NCBI RefSeq assembly: GCF_041906005.1
Contig: NZ_JAYRJY010000001.1
Coordinates: 3,286,001 to 3,350,000 of the forward strand
Length of the DNA: 64,000 nucleotides
Source of the DNA: Ferrovibrio sp041906005
GTDB lineage: Bacteria; Pseudomonadota; Alphaproteobacteria; Ferrovibrionales; Ferrovibrionaceae
Direction of reading: 5' to 3'
The notes under the pieces were generated by a model, which was not told where the DNA came from, searched no databases, and saw only the letters and a list, made by a program, of their open reading frames with translations. Each line of letters starts with the position of its first letter. Within the stretch, counting starts at the first letter, position 1. Below are positions 1-8,157 of the stretch, one piece after another. A program made the position numbers and the translations under genes.

Positions 1-97
1 GCAAAAAGGCCATCTTGACCAATGAGAACATATAGAGTACATTGTGGCCGTATATTCGTCAAATTCTTTTTCCCAAAGTCATACTCCGGAGCGCGCC

Positions 98-1078
98 ATG
101 AGCCTTCTGCCATTGCCAGACAATGACCTCGATAACGACCCGTTCGATTTTGCCGGTTCCGTCGGCCGCAATGCCGACAACAACCGCGACGATGTGATCA
201 AGGCTCAGATGCTTCTGGCTTCGGCGGGCGAATTCGACCTGCCGGCGCCGGGCATGCCAACGGGATGGCCTGGCGAGGGCCTGACGCGGGCCATTCGCAA
301 TGTGCAGAAAGCCAGCGGCCTGCCGGTCGACGGCCTGATGCTGCCGTTGCAGAACGGCGCAGTCGGCGCGAATGGCGAAGGCGAGACGCTGTCTGCCCTG
401 AAGGATCTGCTCGACGGCCGCGTGCGAGAGCAGGCGATTCCGACGGTGCAGCAGGTGGACAGGTTCTACGACCGCTACGCCCAGGCCTCACCCGATGGCG
501 TCGAATCCGTGGCGACGGATGCCGGAAAGGCCACCCCAGCGCGGCCCACGCTCAACAAATCCGCCGACCGCATCCGCAGTATCCTGAACGATGAACCGGC
601 CAGATTCGATATCGCCGACAATCCCGATGAGGATGGCAGCGCGCCGCTATGGCGAAGTCACGAAAAAGGCGTAAAGGCCGTGCGTGATTACGGGCATATC
701 GTCGAGCGTGAAGCGAAACGCCTGGGCGTTGATCCTGATTTGGTCAAGGCGATTTTGTATTACGAGAATGCCGATGGTCACAAACTTATATTGAATGACC
801 TCGGAGACTGGCTGGGAGCCAGCGATACGGTCATGCCGATGAACATCAATCCGAAGATATGGGGCAAACTCGGAATTCCCACCCGGGAGGATGCCCGCAA
901 TCCTGAGCGCAACATTCAGGCGGCAACGCTGCTGCTGAAACGGATTGTCGACCGGCTGGACGATCCGACGCCCGCCAAGGTCGGCGCGATCTGGAACGGG
1001 ATCGGCCATGAAAAGGTCAATCACCGCGGCGCCCGAATGGGCCGTATCTATCAGGAACGCAGCTGGGAGAAACCATGA
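98..1078 (+). CDS. Lytic-transglycosylase-like protein with N-terminal peptidoglycan-binding-like region
   Basis: About 326 residues with no signal peptide visible. The first third (IKAQMLLASAG ... GLPVDG) resembles a peptidoglycan_binding_1 helical repeat. The last 130 residues (ERE-AKRLGVDPDLVKAILYYENA, then NPERNIQAATLLLKRI and AIWNG) resemble a lysozyme-like or lytic transglycosylase fold, with the Glu of YYENA as candidate acid. The ATG at 98 is chosen because GGAG lies 6 bases upstream; an in-frame GTG at 44 would add 18 residues. The stop overlaps the next ATG (ATGA), so the two genes are probably co-translated. Probable role: peptidoglycan cleavage. Family assignment rests on pattern only. 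Confidence 0.6.
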   Translation: MSLLPLPDNDLDNDPFDFAGSVGRNADNNRDDVIKAQMLLASAGEFDLPAPGMPTGWPGEGLTRAIRNVQKASGLPVDGLMLPLQNGAVGANGEGETLSALKDLLDGRVREQAIPTVQQVDRFYDRYAQASPDGVESVATDAGKATPARPTLNKSADRIRSILNDEPARFDIADNPDEDGSAPLWRSHEKGVKAVRDYGHIVEREAKRLGVDPDLVKAILYYENADGHKLILNDLGDWLGASDTVMPMNINPKIWGKLGIPTREDARNPERNIQAATLLLKRIVDRLDDPTPAKVGAIWNGIGHEKVNHRGARMGRIYQERSWEKP

Positions 1079-1422
1079 GCCTGAAAATCAATCGAAAACC
1101 CTGGCGGTGGGTTGGCATTTCCAGTCTCGCCTGCGCTCTTGTGGCGGGGCTGCTCTGGCAGGCGTTTCTGCTCTATCTGATCATCGCGGCGCAGGACAAC
1201 ATCGAGGATGTCTGTACCGTGACGGAAGTGGGGCAGGGCCTGCTGCCCTATGGCGATGAAGGCGGTTGCGATCCGCGCTGGCTGGTCTGGGGATTGTTTT
1301 TCCTGATTTATGCCGGCATGGGCGGATTGCCGGTTGCCGCTATTGGCACGGTATTGGTGCTGGCGATGATGTTGTGGCGCCGGATTATGCCGCAGGCGAA
1401 GAGCGGCGGTGCCGAAAATTGA
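1075..1422 (+). CDS. Small two-helix membrane protein, unknown function
   Basis: 115 residues. Two strongly hydrophobic segments (about residues 14-38 and 68-100) flank a short loop containing two cysteines (DVCTVTE and GGCDPRW). The ends are basic (NRKPWRW at the N-terminus, WRRIMPQAK at the C-terminus). It starts inside the stop of the transglycosylase-like gene (ATGA), so it is probably translated with it. An enzyme plus small membrane protein pair recalls a lysis or cell-wall-remodelling pair, but nothing in the sequence proves holin or inhibitor activity. Confidence 0.6.
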   Translation: MSLKINRKPWRWVGISSLACALVAGLLWQAFLLYLIIAAQDNIEDVCTVTEVGQGLLPYGDEGGCDPRWLVWGLFFLIYAGMGGLPVAAIGTVLVLAMMLWRRIMPQAKSGGAEN

Positions 1423-1425
1423 AAA

Positions 1426-1500
1426 CGTGGATGCCCGGGCCAAGCCCGAGCAGGACAATTATATTTTAATGTCATGGCCGGGCTTGATCCGGCTATTCAC
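1426..1500. repeat. Dispersed palindromic repeat, copy 1
   Basis: GC-rich half-sites cGTGGATGCCCGGGCCAAGC and GTCATGGCCGGGCTTGATCC are separated by an AT-rich spacer. The same half-sites recur at 33094-33196 and 34229-34317. Such short intergenic palindromes are common in alphaproteobacteria and probably form RNA hairpins after genes. This copy lies just past the stop of the membrane-protein gene. Confidence 0.6.
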
Positions 1501-2070
1501 TTAGCAGCCGTTTACACCACCCATGGTCACTCCGGTGCGGCGCTGCACCGTCACTGGCGGGAAGGTTTCGCTGCGACCATCGATGGTCAGTACAGGCATC
1601 GTGACAATGGCTATGTCGCCGGAGAAGTTCGGAACGATGAAGGGACTAAAATCTGGCGTGACTGGAATGTCGAAACGCTGGTTGGGTGGCCAGGTCACCA
1701 TAACAGTACCGGAGAGTTGTACAGTCTTCTCGCGTACGCTGTTGGCCTTGGCAAAATCGACCCGAGCATGCCAGCGCTGGGTTGAGTCCGGCAAATGCGC
1801 TGCCGCACGCTCGCCAGCGCGATGAAGCGCAGAGAGGTCGTCTTCCACACGGAAATGCAGATGCATGCCGCCACTGGACAGCAGCAATGGGTAAAAGGTC
1901 AGGAGTGCCCATTCGACATTCGCCTAATTGAACTGCAGCTTGTAGCCGTCTCCACCGCAAACATAGCTCTGCCGGCCACCGGGCGCGCTGGACGAAAAGT
2001 AGGTCTCAGTTGCCGGCCAGCACCCGCCAAGCGATAGGGATAAGAGAATGATGGCGACTGTTTTTCGCAT
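1501..2070 (-). pseudogene. Lipoprotein gene interrupted by an in-frame amber codon
   Basis: From ATG 2070 the frame reads MRKTVAIILLSLSLGGC, a lipoprotein signal with lipobox LGGC (Cys17), then runs to codon 48. TAG at 1926-1924 (codon 49) stops it. The same frame then stays open for 140 codons (ANVEWALLTFYPLLLSSGG ... TMGGVNGC) to TAA at 1501, giving 189 coding positions. The start overlaps the purN stop by one base (TGATG), which argues that this was a real, translationally coupled gene. The body is less GC-rich than its neighbours and I do not recognise the family. It is a recent nonsense mutation, a sequencing error or a suppressed stop. Confidence 0.65.
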
Positions 2071-2678
2071 CACGTCACTCGCACCCTTTGCCCCTCAATC
2101 ACCAGCTTACCTTCGGCCAGCAGTTTCAGCGCCTGCGGATAGAGCGCGTGTTCCTGCTCCAGCACCGCCGCCGCCACGCTCTGCGGCGTGGCATCCGGCG
2201 GCACCGGCACGGTGGCCTGCAAAATGATCGGGCCTTCGTCCATTTCCGGGCTGACGAAATGTACAGTACAGCCGGTGACGCGCACGCCGCTGGCCACCAC
2301 ACGTTCATGCACCTGCGTGCCCTTGAAGGCCGGCAGCAGCGAGGGATGGATGTTGATCATGCGGCCATACCAGGCCTGCACGAAGTCGGGCGTCAGCAGT
2401 CGCATGAAGCCGGCGAGGCAGATCAGCTCGATGCCTTGCGATTGCAGCAGGGCATGCATCTCGGCGTCAAAGGCCGCGCGCTCCTTGCCCCTGCTTTCGA
2501 TCACCGCCGTTTCGATGCCGGCCGCTTTGGCGATGTCCAGCCCTTCGGCATCGGCCTTGTTGGAAAGTACCAGGGCGATGCGGGCGGGGTAATCAGCGGC
2601 CTGCGCAGCTTCGATCAGGGCGCGCAGGTTGCTGCCGCGCCCGGAGATCAGCACGGCGACAGGTTTACGCGCCGGCAT
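2070..2678 (-). CDS. purN: Phosphoribosylglycinamide formyltransferase PurN
   Basis: 202 residues, the usual PurN length. It transfers a formyl group from 10-formyl-THF to GAR in step 3 of purine synthesis. The N-terminus VAVLISGRGSNLRALIEA is the phosphate-binding loop. INIHPSLLPAFKG carries the catalytic Asn-His, and VHFVSPEMDEGPII holds the active-site Asp. It lies 6 bases after the purM stop, so the two form an operon. Its TGA overlaps the ATG of the broken lipoprotein gene. Confidence 0.97.
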   Translation of the reverse strand: MPARKPVAVLISGRGSNLRALIEAAQAADYPARIALVLSNKADAEGLDIAKAAGIETAVIESRGKERAAFDAEMHALLQSQGIELICLAGFMRLLTPDFVQAWYGRMINIHPSLLPAFKGTQVHERVVASGVRVTGCTVHFVSPEMDEGPIILQATVPVPPDATPQSVAAAVLEQEHALYPQALKLLAEGKLVIEGQRVRVT

Positions 2679-2684
2679 CTCAGA

Positions 2685-3764
2685 TCAGTTCCAGGCGGTG
2701 TCGCAGTTGCGCATGCTCACCATCGGCTCGGCGCCGCGGTCCTGCTGCGCCTCGATCACGCCGATGCGGTGCACCTGCTCGCCCGCATTCTTCAGCTTCT
2801 GCATCACGGTGTCGGCCTTTTCCTTCGCCACCACCACCACCAGGCCGATGCCGCAGTTGAAGGCGCGCGCCATCTCGGCGTCGTCGATCTTCCCGGCCGA
2901 TTTCAGCCAACGGAACACCGGCGGCAGGGTCCAGCCATTGGCGTCGATGATGGCATCGGTGCCATCGGGCAGTACGCGCGGGATGTTGTCGACCAGGCCG
3001 CCGCCGGTGATATGCGCCATGGCCTTGATCAGGCCCTCGCGCACCAGCGGCATGCAACTTTTCACATAGATGCGCGTCGGCACCATCAGGATTTCGGCCA
3101 GCGGCTTCGACGCATCGAACGGCGCGGGCGATTCGAAGGTCAGGCCATTATCGGCGATCACCTTGCGCACCAGCGAAAAGCCGTTGGAATGCACACCCGA
3201 GGATTCGATCCCCAGCAGCACGTCGCCCGGCTTCACGTCATGGGGCAGCAGCTTGCCGCGTTCGGCGGCGCCCACGGCGAAGCCGGCGAGGTCGTAGTCC
3301 TTGGCGGCATACATGCCGGGCATCTCGGCGGTTTCGCCGCCGGTGAGCGCGCAGCCGGCCTGGCGGCAGCCCTCGGCGATGCCGGCCACCACGCGGCGGG
3401 CGACATCCACTTCGAGTTTGCCGGTGGCGTAGTAGTCGAGGAAGAACAGCGGCTCGGCGCCCTGCACCAGGATGTCGTTCACCACCATGGCGACGAGATC
3501 GATGCCCACGCCGTCATGCCGGCCGGTCTCGATGGCGATTTTCAGCTTGGTGCCGACGCCGTCGGTCGACGAGACGAGGATGGGGTCGGTGAAGCCCGCG
3601 GCCTTGAGGTCGAACAGCGCACCGAAGCCGCCGAGGCTGGCATCGGCGCCCTTGCGGCGGGTGGAGGCGGCCAGCGGCTTGATGGCATCGACCAGGGCCT
3701 CGCCAGCGTCGATATCGACTCCGGCGGCCTTATAAAGCGGCGACGTGTTGATGGTGGCCTCCAC
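2685..3764 (-). CDS. purM: Phosphoribosylformylglycinamidine cyclo-ligase PurM
   Basis: 359 residues. AIR synthetase closes the imidazole ring using ATP in step 5 of purine synthesis. Family signatures seen: VSSTDGVGTKLKIA, DLVAMVVNDILVQGAEPLFFLDY, LTGGETAEMPGMY, GVHSNGFSLVRKV and AHITGGGLVDNIPRV. It is the first gene of purM-purN and is transcribed away from the DUF2066 gene; the two start codons are 63 bases apart. Confidence 0.98.
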   Translation of the reverse strand: MEATINTSPLYKAAGVDIDAGEALVDAIKPLAASTRRKGADASLGGFGALFDLKAAGFTDPILVSSTDGVGTKLKIAIETGRHDGVGIDLVAMVVNDILVQGAEPLFFLDYYATGKLEVDVARRVVAGIAEGCRQAGCALTGGETAEMPGMYAAKDYDLAGFAVGAAERGKLLPHDVKPGDVLLGIESSGVHSNGFSLVRKVIADNGLTFESPAPFDASKPLAEILMVPTRIYVKSCMPLVREGLIKAMAHITGGGLVDNIPRVLPDGTDAIIDANGWTLPPVFRWLKSAGKIDDAEMARAFNCGIGLVVVVAKEKADTVMQKLKNAGEQVHRIGVIEAQQDRGAEPMVSMRNCDTAWN

Positions 3765-3827
3765 GATGGGCTATGGTGGGCGGTGTGCGCTAATCGTGGC
3801 AACATACTCATTCCCCCTGTCTTTGCA

Positions 3828-4955
3828 ATGCTCCTTCGGCGACCGCTAACGGCTTGTTTTGCTTTCATATTTAGCGCCGCGCTGATCCTTGCCGCGTGGC
3901 CTGACGCCATGGCCCAGGCCGGGACTCAAGGCATGGCCCAGGCGGCCAGGCCGGCCGACCCCTTCAGCGTGGCCGGCGTGGCCGTGGATGCCAGCGCCGA
4001 GAGCGCGGCGGCCGCCCGTCCCGTGGCGCTTGCCGAGGGCCAGCGCCGGGCCTTCGCGCAACTGCTGCGCCGCCTGACCCTGCCCGACGATCATGGCCGC
4101 CTGCCGCGCCCCAGCGAGGCGATCCTGAACGACACGGTGGCCGGCTTCGGCATCGACGAGGAGCGCACCTCGGCCACGCGCTACATCGGAAAGATCACCG
4201 TGCAGTTCCGCGCCGACGCGATCCGCCGCCTGCTGCAGGAAGCGCGCATTCCGTATTCCGAGACTATGAGCCGGCCGGTGCTGGTCGTGCCGGTGTGGCA
4301 GACGGCGGACGGCGTGCATATCTGGGACGCGGCCAATCCCTGGCGCGATGCCTGGCTGCGCCGGCCCGATACCGACAGCCTGGTGCCGCTTTCCGTGGCG
4401 CCGGCTTCGCCCGATGGCGCGGGCCCGTCGCTGGACCGGCTGATGAACGCGCCCGACGATCTGCGCGCCATCATGCGCAAGGGCAATTACGACGACGTGC
4501 TGATCATGACGGCGACCCTGCAGCAGGCCGATCCCGGCCATGTGCGCATCGACCTCTATGCCCAGCACCAGGGGCCGGCCGTTTTCCTGAACAACCTCGA
4601 CATGCTGACCGTCACCGGCGGCACGGTGGAGGAGACATTGCTGACCGCTGCGCTGGAGCTGACGCGGCGGATCGAGGCGCGCTGGAAATACGCCACCGTG
4701 ATCGACCTGGAAAAGCAGGGCCAGCTCAGCGTGATGGCCGGCTTCGGCAGCCTGGCTGAATGGACGAAACTGCGCGCGGCGCTGGCCGCCGTGCCGATTG
4801 TGCGCAAGGTGGATGTGCTGCAGCTGTCGCATCGTGATGCGCAGCTTCGCCTGGACTTCTACGGCGAGCCGGCCCAGCTCGGCACCGCGCTGGCGCAGCG
4901 CGACATCGTGTTGACCGAGCGCGACGGCTATTGGGAAATGCGGGGCCGCAAGTGA
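3828..4955 (+). CDS. DUF2066 family exported protein
   Basis: 375 residues. A cleavable signal peptide is evident (hydrophobic core LTACFAFIFSAALILAAW, then AMAQA). The mature part carries the DUF2066 pattern: an N-terminal region with ALAEGQRRAFAQLLRRLT, then GFGIDEERTSATRYIGKITVQF, and RPVLVVPVW mid-protein. DUF2066 proteins are commonly encoded beside AI-2E permease and Hda genes in alphaproteobacteria; their function is unknown. The reading frame is open far upstream, but that part is antisense to purM/purN. The ATG at 3828 is the first that places a signal peptide at the N-terminus. Its TGA overlaps the GTG of the permease gene. Confidence 0.88.
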   Translation: MLLRRPLTACFAFIFSAALILAAWPDAMAQAGTQGMAQAARPADPFSVAGVAVDASAESAAAARPVALAEGQRRAFAQLLRRLTLPDDHGRLPRPSEAILNDTVAGFGIDEERTSATRYIGKITVQFRADAIRRLLQEARIPYSETMSRPVLVVPVWQTADGVHIWDAANPWRDAWLRRPDTDSLVPLSVAPASPDGAGPSLDRLMNAPDDLRAIMRKGNYDDVLIMTATLQQADPGHVRIDLYAQHQGPAVFLNNLDMLTVTGGTVEETLLTAALELTRRIEARWKYATVIDLEKQGQLSVMAGFGSLAEWTKLRAALAAVPIVRKVDVLQLSHRDAQLRLDFYGEPAQLGTALAQRDIVLTERDGYWEMRGRK

Positions 4956-6028
4956 CCCAGCGCGAGCAGATGGCCGCCTGGACCGGCATCCTCATCGTCA
5001 CCGTCGCGCTGCTGATCGTGCTGGGCGATATCCTGCTGCCCTTCGTGGCCGGCATGGCGGTGGCCTATTTCCTCGATCCGGCCGCTGACTGGCTGCAACG
5101 GCGCCGCGTGCCGCGCTGGCTCGCCACGCTGCTGATCCTGTCGGTGTTTTTCCTCGCCGTGGCTCTGGTGATCGTGTTGCTGGTGCCGCTGGTGCGCGAC
5201 CAGTTCGACCGCTTCCTGGTGCATCTGCCCGAATATGCCGCGCTGTTCCAGGATCGCGTGCTGCCCTGGCTGCTGGGCTGGGCGCAGCGGCTGGGCCTCG
5301 ATCTCAACATGGACCTGAAGGCGGCGCTGAACGGCAACCGCGACGAGATCATGAAGGTGCTGGGCGGCATTGTCACCGGCCTGCTGGGCGGCGGACAGGC
5401 GGTGTTCAACCTGCTGTCGCTGATGGTGATCACGCCGGTGGTCAGCTTCTACCTGCTGCGCGACTGGGATGTGCTGGTGGCCAAGATCGATTCCTTCCTG
5501 CCGCTGGATCATGCCGAGACGATCCGCGAACAGGCCGGCGAGATCGACAAGGTGCTGGCCGGTTTCGTGCGCGGCCAACTGCTGGTCTGCCTGTGCCTGG
5601 CGGCCTTCTACGGCATCGGGCTCACCGCGCTGGGCCTGCAATTCGGCCTGTTCATCGGCATTACCGCCGGGATGATCTCGTTCATTCCCTATGTCGGCAC
5701 CACGCTGGGCTTCGTGGCCTCCGTGGGCGTGGCGGTGGCGCAGTACTGGGACGACCCGCTATGGATCGGGCTGGTGGCCGGGCTGTTCATCATCGGCCAG
5801 CTGATCGAGGGCAATTTCCTGCATCCGGTGCTGATCGGCGACCGCGTCGGCCTGCATCCGGTCTGGATCATGTTTGCCCTGCTGGCGGGCGGCAGCCTGT
5901 TCGGCTTCGTCGGCATCCTGCTGGCGGTGCCGATCTTCGCCGTGATCGGCGTGCTGGCGCGTTTCGCGCTGGAACGCTACCGCGAAAGCTGGCTCTACAA
6001 GCCCGGCGCGCCGAAGAAACCCGAGTAA
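4952..6028 (+). CDS. AI-2E family (PerM-type) permease
   Basis: About 358 residues of hydrophobic helices. The layout is typical of AI-2E/PerM exporters: three N-terminal helices, an amphipathic soluble stretch (about 65-150), then a helical block with PVVSFYLLRDWD, FVRGQLLVCLCL and LIEGNFLHPVLIGDRVGLHP, the family signature. It is an inner-membrane protein whose substrate cannot be told from sequence. GTG 4952 is chosen because it overlaps the previous TGA (GTGA), implying coupling; an upstream TTG at 4931 or an ATG at 4970 are alternatives. Confidence 0.9.
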   Translation: MTQREQMAAWTGILIVTVALLIVLGDILLPFVAGMAVAYFLDPAADWLQRRRVPRWLATLLILSVFFLAVALVIVLLVPLVRDQFDRFLVHLPEYAALFQDRVLPWLLGWAQRLGLDLNMDLKAALNGNRDEIMKVLGGIVTGLLGGGQAVFNLLSLMVITPVVSFYLLRDWDVLVAKIDSFLPLDHAETIREQAGEIDKVLAGFVRGQLLVCLCLAAFYGIGLTALGLQFGLFIGITAGMISFIPYVGTTLGFVASVGVAVAQYWDDPLWIGLVAGLFIIGQLIEGNFLHPVLIGDRVGLHPVWIMFALLAGGSLFGFVGILLAVPIFAVIGVLARFALERYRESWLYKPGAPKKPE

Positions 6029-6034
6029 CATTTC

Positions 6035-6703
6035 ATGGCGCCCAAGCAACTCAGCCTCGGCCTCAGCCTGCCGACGTCATGGGCGCGCGAGGATTTCCTC
6101 GTCGCCGACGGCAATGCCGACGCCCTGGGCTGGATCGACCGCTGGCCCGGCTGGCCGAACGGCATCCTCGTGCTCTACGGCCCACCCGGCAGCGGCAAGA
6201 CCCATCTGGCGCATATCTGGGCGGCGCAGGCCGGCGCGCGGATCGTCGGCGCGGAGGCCGTCACGGCCGGCAATGTCGATGCATTGGCGCAGGGTCCGCT
6301 CTGCGTCGACGATGCGGATGGCATTGCCGATCCTGCCGCTTTGTTCCATCTGATCAACCTGATCCGCGAGCGCGGGCATTCCCTGCTGCTGACCGGCAGC
6401 GCGCCGCCGGCCCAATGGCCTTATGCACTGCCTGACCTGATGTCGCGCCTGAAGGCCATGCCGGCGCAGGGTATCGCCGAACCCGACGATGCGCTGCTGG
6501 GCGCCGTGCTGGTCAAGCTGTTTGCCGACCGCCAGCTCGCTGTTGGCGAAGAGGTGGTGAAATACCTGGTGCCGCGCATCGAACGCTCGTTCCATGCCGC
6601 GCGGCACTGGGTGGCGGCGCTGGATGCCGCAGCTTTGGCCGAAAGCCGCGCCGTCACCGTGGCGCTGGCGCGCAAACTGCTGGAGCAGCAGATAAGCGCA
6701 TAA
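6035..6703 (+). CDS. hda: DnaA-homologue Hda (HdaA), replication initiation regulator
   Basis: 222 residues, a short AAA+ protein with Walker A GPPGSGKT (49-56), Walker B VDDAD (91-95) and the N-terminal clamp-binding motif QLSLGL (5-10). Hda binds the DNA polymerase sliding clamp and stimulates ATP hydrolysis by DnaA to prevent over-initiation. It has the DnaA AAA+ core but lacks the DNA-binding domain IV. It begins 6 bases after the permease stop, in the three-gene DUF2066-permease-hda operon. Confidence 0.93.
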   Translation: MAPKQLSLGLSLPTSWAREDFLVADGNADALGWIDRWPGWPNGILVLYGPPGSGKTHLAHIWAAQAGARIVGAEAVTAGNVDALAQGPLCVDDADGIADPAALFHLINLIRERGHSLLLTGSAPPAQWPYALPDLMSRLKAMPAQGIAEPDDALLGAVLVKLFADRQLAVGEEVVKYLVPRIERSFHAARHWVAALDAAALAESRAVTVALARKLLEQQISA

Positions 6704-6815
6704 CCAGATATGCAATTGATGCGGGATTTTGAATCCAGATCAGACTGGTATTGTAACTTCATGTGAAACAACTACCGTGAGGCGGTGCTTCATTCGCCAC
6801 GCTGCTGGAGGGAAC

Positions 6816-7181
6816 ATGGCTTCGCGTTCTGTGTGGGTGTGCTTTATCAATTTTACGCCTTATACCCTAAGCTGGGAGCCCGGGAATCCTGATAGCGGTA
6901 TATGGAATTCCAAGCCGCCTGCTATGGTATTGCCAAATTCGGCAGTCATATTTGAAAATGACTCAGATGGTTTTATGACCGGCGCAGCCGGATGCGCAAA
7001 CTTCAACGTACTAAGCCCGCCGTCTGATCTCTCGTGCGATATTACTTGGAACAATCCTTTCGTGGGCGCCAATTCTTTTTCGACGAGTTGCACTCAGCCG
7101 GGTTTGGCTATTGGGTGGCAAGGTAAACTCACCGGCCGAAATATTTATATGGTTGTCTCATTGGTTTGCTCATCCGATTGA
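6816..7181 (+). CDS. Possible aegerolysin / crystal protein ET79-like protein
   Basis: 121 residues, AT-rich compared with its surroundings, preceded by GGAGG 4 bases before the ATG. No signal peptide. The pattern RSVWVCFINFTPYTLSWEP, GIWNSKPPAMVLPNSAVIFE, SDGFMTG and ITWNNPFVGANSFS matches my memory of small beta-sandwich aegerolysin-type proteins (PF06355, including ET79-like proteins). These bind membrane lipids, often with a MACPF pore partner; no partner is visible here. Four cysteines lie in the second half. The base composition suggests horizontal acquisition. Family assignment is tentative. Confidence 0.55.
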   Translation: MASRSVWVCFINFTPYTLSWEPGNPDSGIWNSKPPAMVLPNSAVIFENDSDGFMTGAAGCANFNVLSPPSDLSCDITWNNPFVGANSFSTSCTQPGLAIGWQGKLTGRNIYMVVSLVCSSD

Positions 7182-7307
7182 TTCTGTCAGGCAGTCCGTC
7201 ATCAAGCGAAAATTGACGCATATAGGTTGGTGCTGTCGCGTTCCATAGAGGATCACCGCTGGAATGCTGCGCTGGCGCGCAAGGTCCTGGGCAGGGGGCG
7301 GCGCCAG

Positions 7308-7481
7308 CTAGTCCAGCTTCTTGCCGTCGAGGTCTTTCGCGGCGCGCGCGGTTTCTTTTTCCTGCTGTTTCCGCTGGGCCTTGGGCTGGCCGAACCTGAC
7401 GCGGTTCTCGGCCGCGCGCTCTTTCGCCTCGCCGCGTTCGCGCGCCTTGCGCATCTTGTTCAGGTTCACCACGTCGCCCAT
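7308..7481 (-). CDS. DUF4169 family small protein
   Basis: 57 residues, highly charged, starting MGDVVNLNKMRKARERGEAK and continuing ENRVRFGQPKAQR. This is the DUF4169 pattern: an N-terminal G-D-x-V-N-L followed by a basic helix with N-R-V-R-F-G. It probably folds as one long helix; no function is known. It starts 12 bases after the sixA stop on the same strand and so is almost certainly co-transcribed with it. Confidence 0.8.
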   Translation of the reverse strand: MGDVVNLNKMRKARERGEAKERAAENRVRFGQPKAQRKQQEKETARAAKDLDGKKLD

Positions 7482-7493
7482 GCGGCGATCCTA

Positions 7494-8024
7494 TCAGTCT
7501 TTCAGTTGTGCCGGCACCACGAAGCTGGCGAGGAAGCCGGCCTTGGGCGCAACCTGGGCCCAGGCTTTCACCGGGAAAGCGATCTCGGCCAGGCCGCCGG
7601 TGGGATATTTTTCGGTCAGGCGATCCAGTGCGTCGCCGGCAGCACTGCCCGACAGGCGCGCGGCGAATTCCTCCAGGCCGGGATTATGGCCGATCAGCAT
7701 CAATTCGCGGCAATCCGTCGGCGCGGCGCGGGTCAGCGCCAGCAGCGTGGTGGGGTTGGCCAGATAGAGGCTGGGTTCGAAGCGCACGGGAATGGGGTCT
7801 GGGGCGCCGCCGGACAGGCGCTTGTCCAGCCGCTCCCAGGTCTGGCGGGTGCGGGTGGCGGGCGAGCAGAGCACCAGGCAGGGCTGCAGGTTGCGCTCGG
7901 CCATATGGCGGGCCAGCGCCCGACACGCCTTCTTGCCCCGGGGGCTTAAGGGGCGGGCGAAGTCATCCAGTCCCGGATCGTCCCAGGCGGATTTGGCATG
8001 GCGCAAAAGCCATAGACGCAACAT
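7494..8024 (-). CDS. sixA: SixA-type phosphohistidine phosphatase (histidine phosphatase superfamily)
   Basis: 176 residues. The N-terminus LWLLRHAKSAW contains the RHxxS form of the catalytic RHG motif. PLSPRGKKACRALARHM and LCSPATRTRQTWE follow, and the second catalytic His is in LIGHNPGLEEFA. The SixA branch removes phosphate from phosphohistidine proteins such as phosphorelay HPt domains. It reads away from ppk, with 133 bases between the two start codons, and is followed by the DUF4169 gene. The physiological substrate is not shown by sequence. Confidence 0.85.
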   Translation of the reverse strand: MLRLWLLRHAKSAWDDPGLDDFARPLSPRGKKACRALARHMAERNLQPCLVLCSPATRTRQTWERLDKRLSGGAPDPIPVRFEPSLYLANPTTLLALTRAAPTDCRELMLIGHNPGLEEFAARLSGSAAGDALDRLTEKYPTGGLAEIAFPVKAWAQVAPKAGFLASFVVPAQLKD

Positions 8025-8157
8025 GGACTTATCCTATTTCTCAGAGGTGCCGGCGGGTTGTCGCCGCTTTGACATAAACCCCCGTTAGACCTATACCCGA
8101 AGGCGTCGACCGGCAGAGGGCTCGGGCGTATGGCCGGTAACGACAGAGGCATCTGAT

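Noticed and set aside
2088..3827. Long plus-strand frame leading into DUF2066
   Set aside because: It is antisense to purN and purM, is His/Ala/Gly-rich shadow coding, and the true gene starts at 3828 with a signal peptide.
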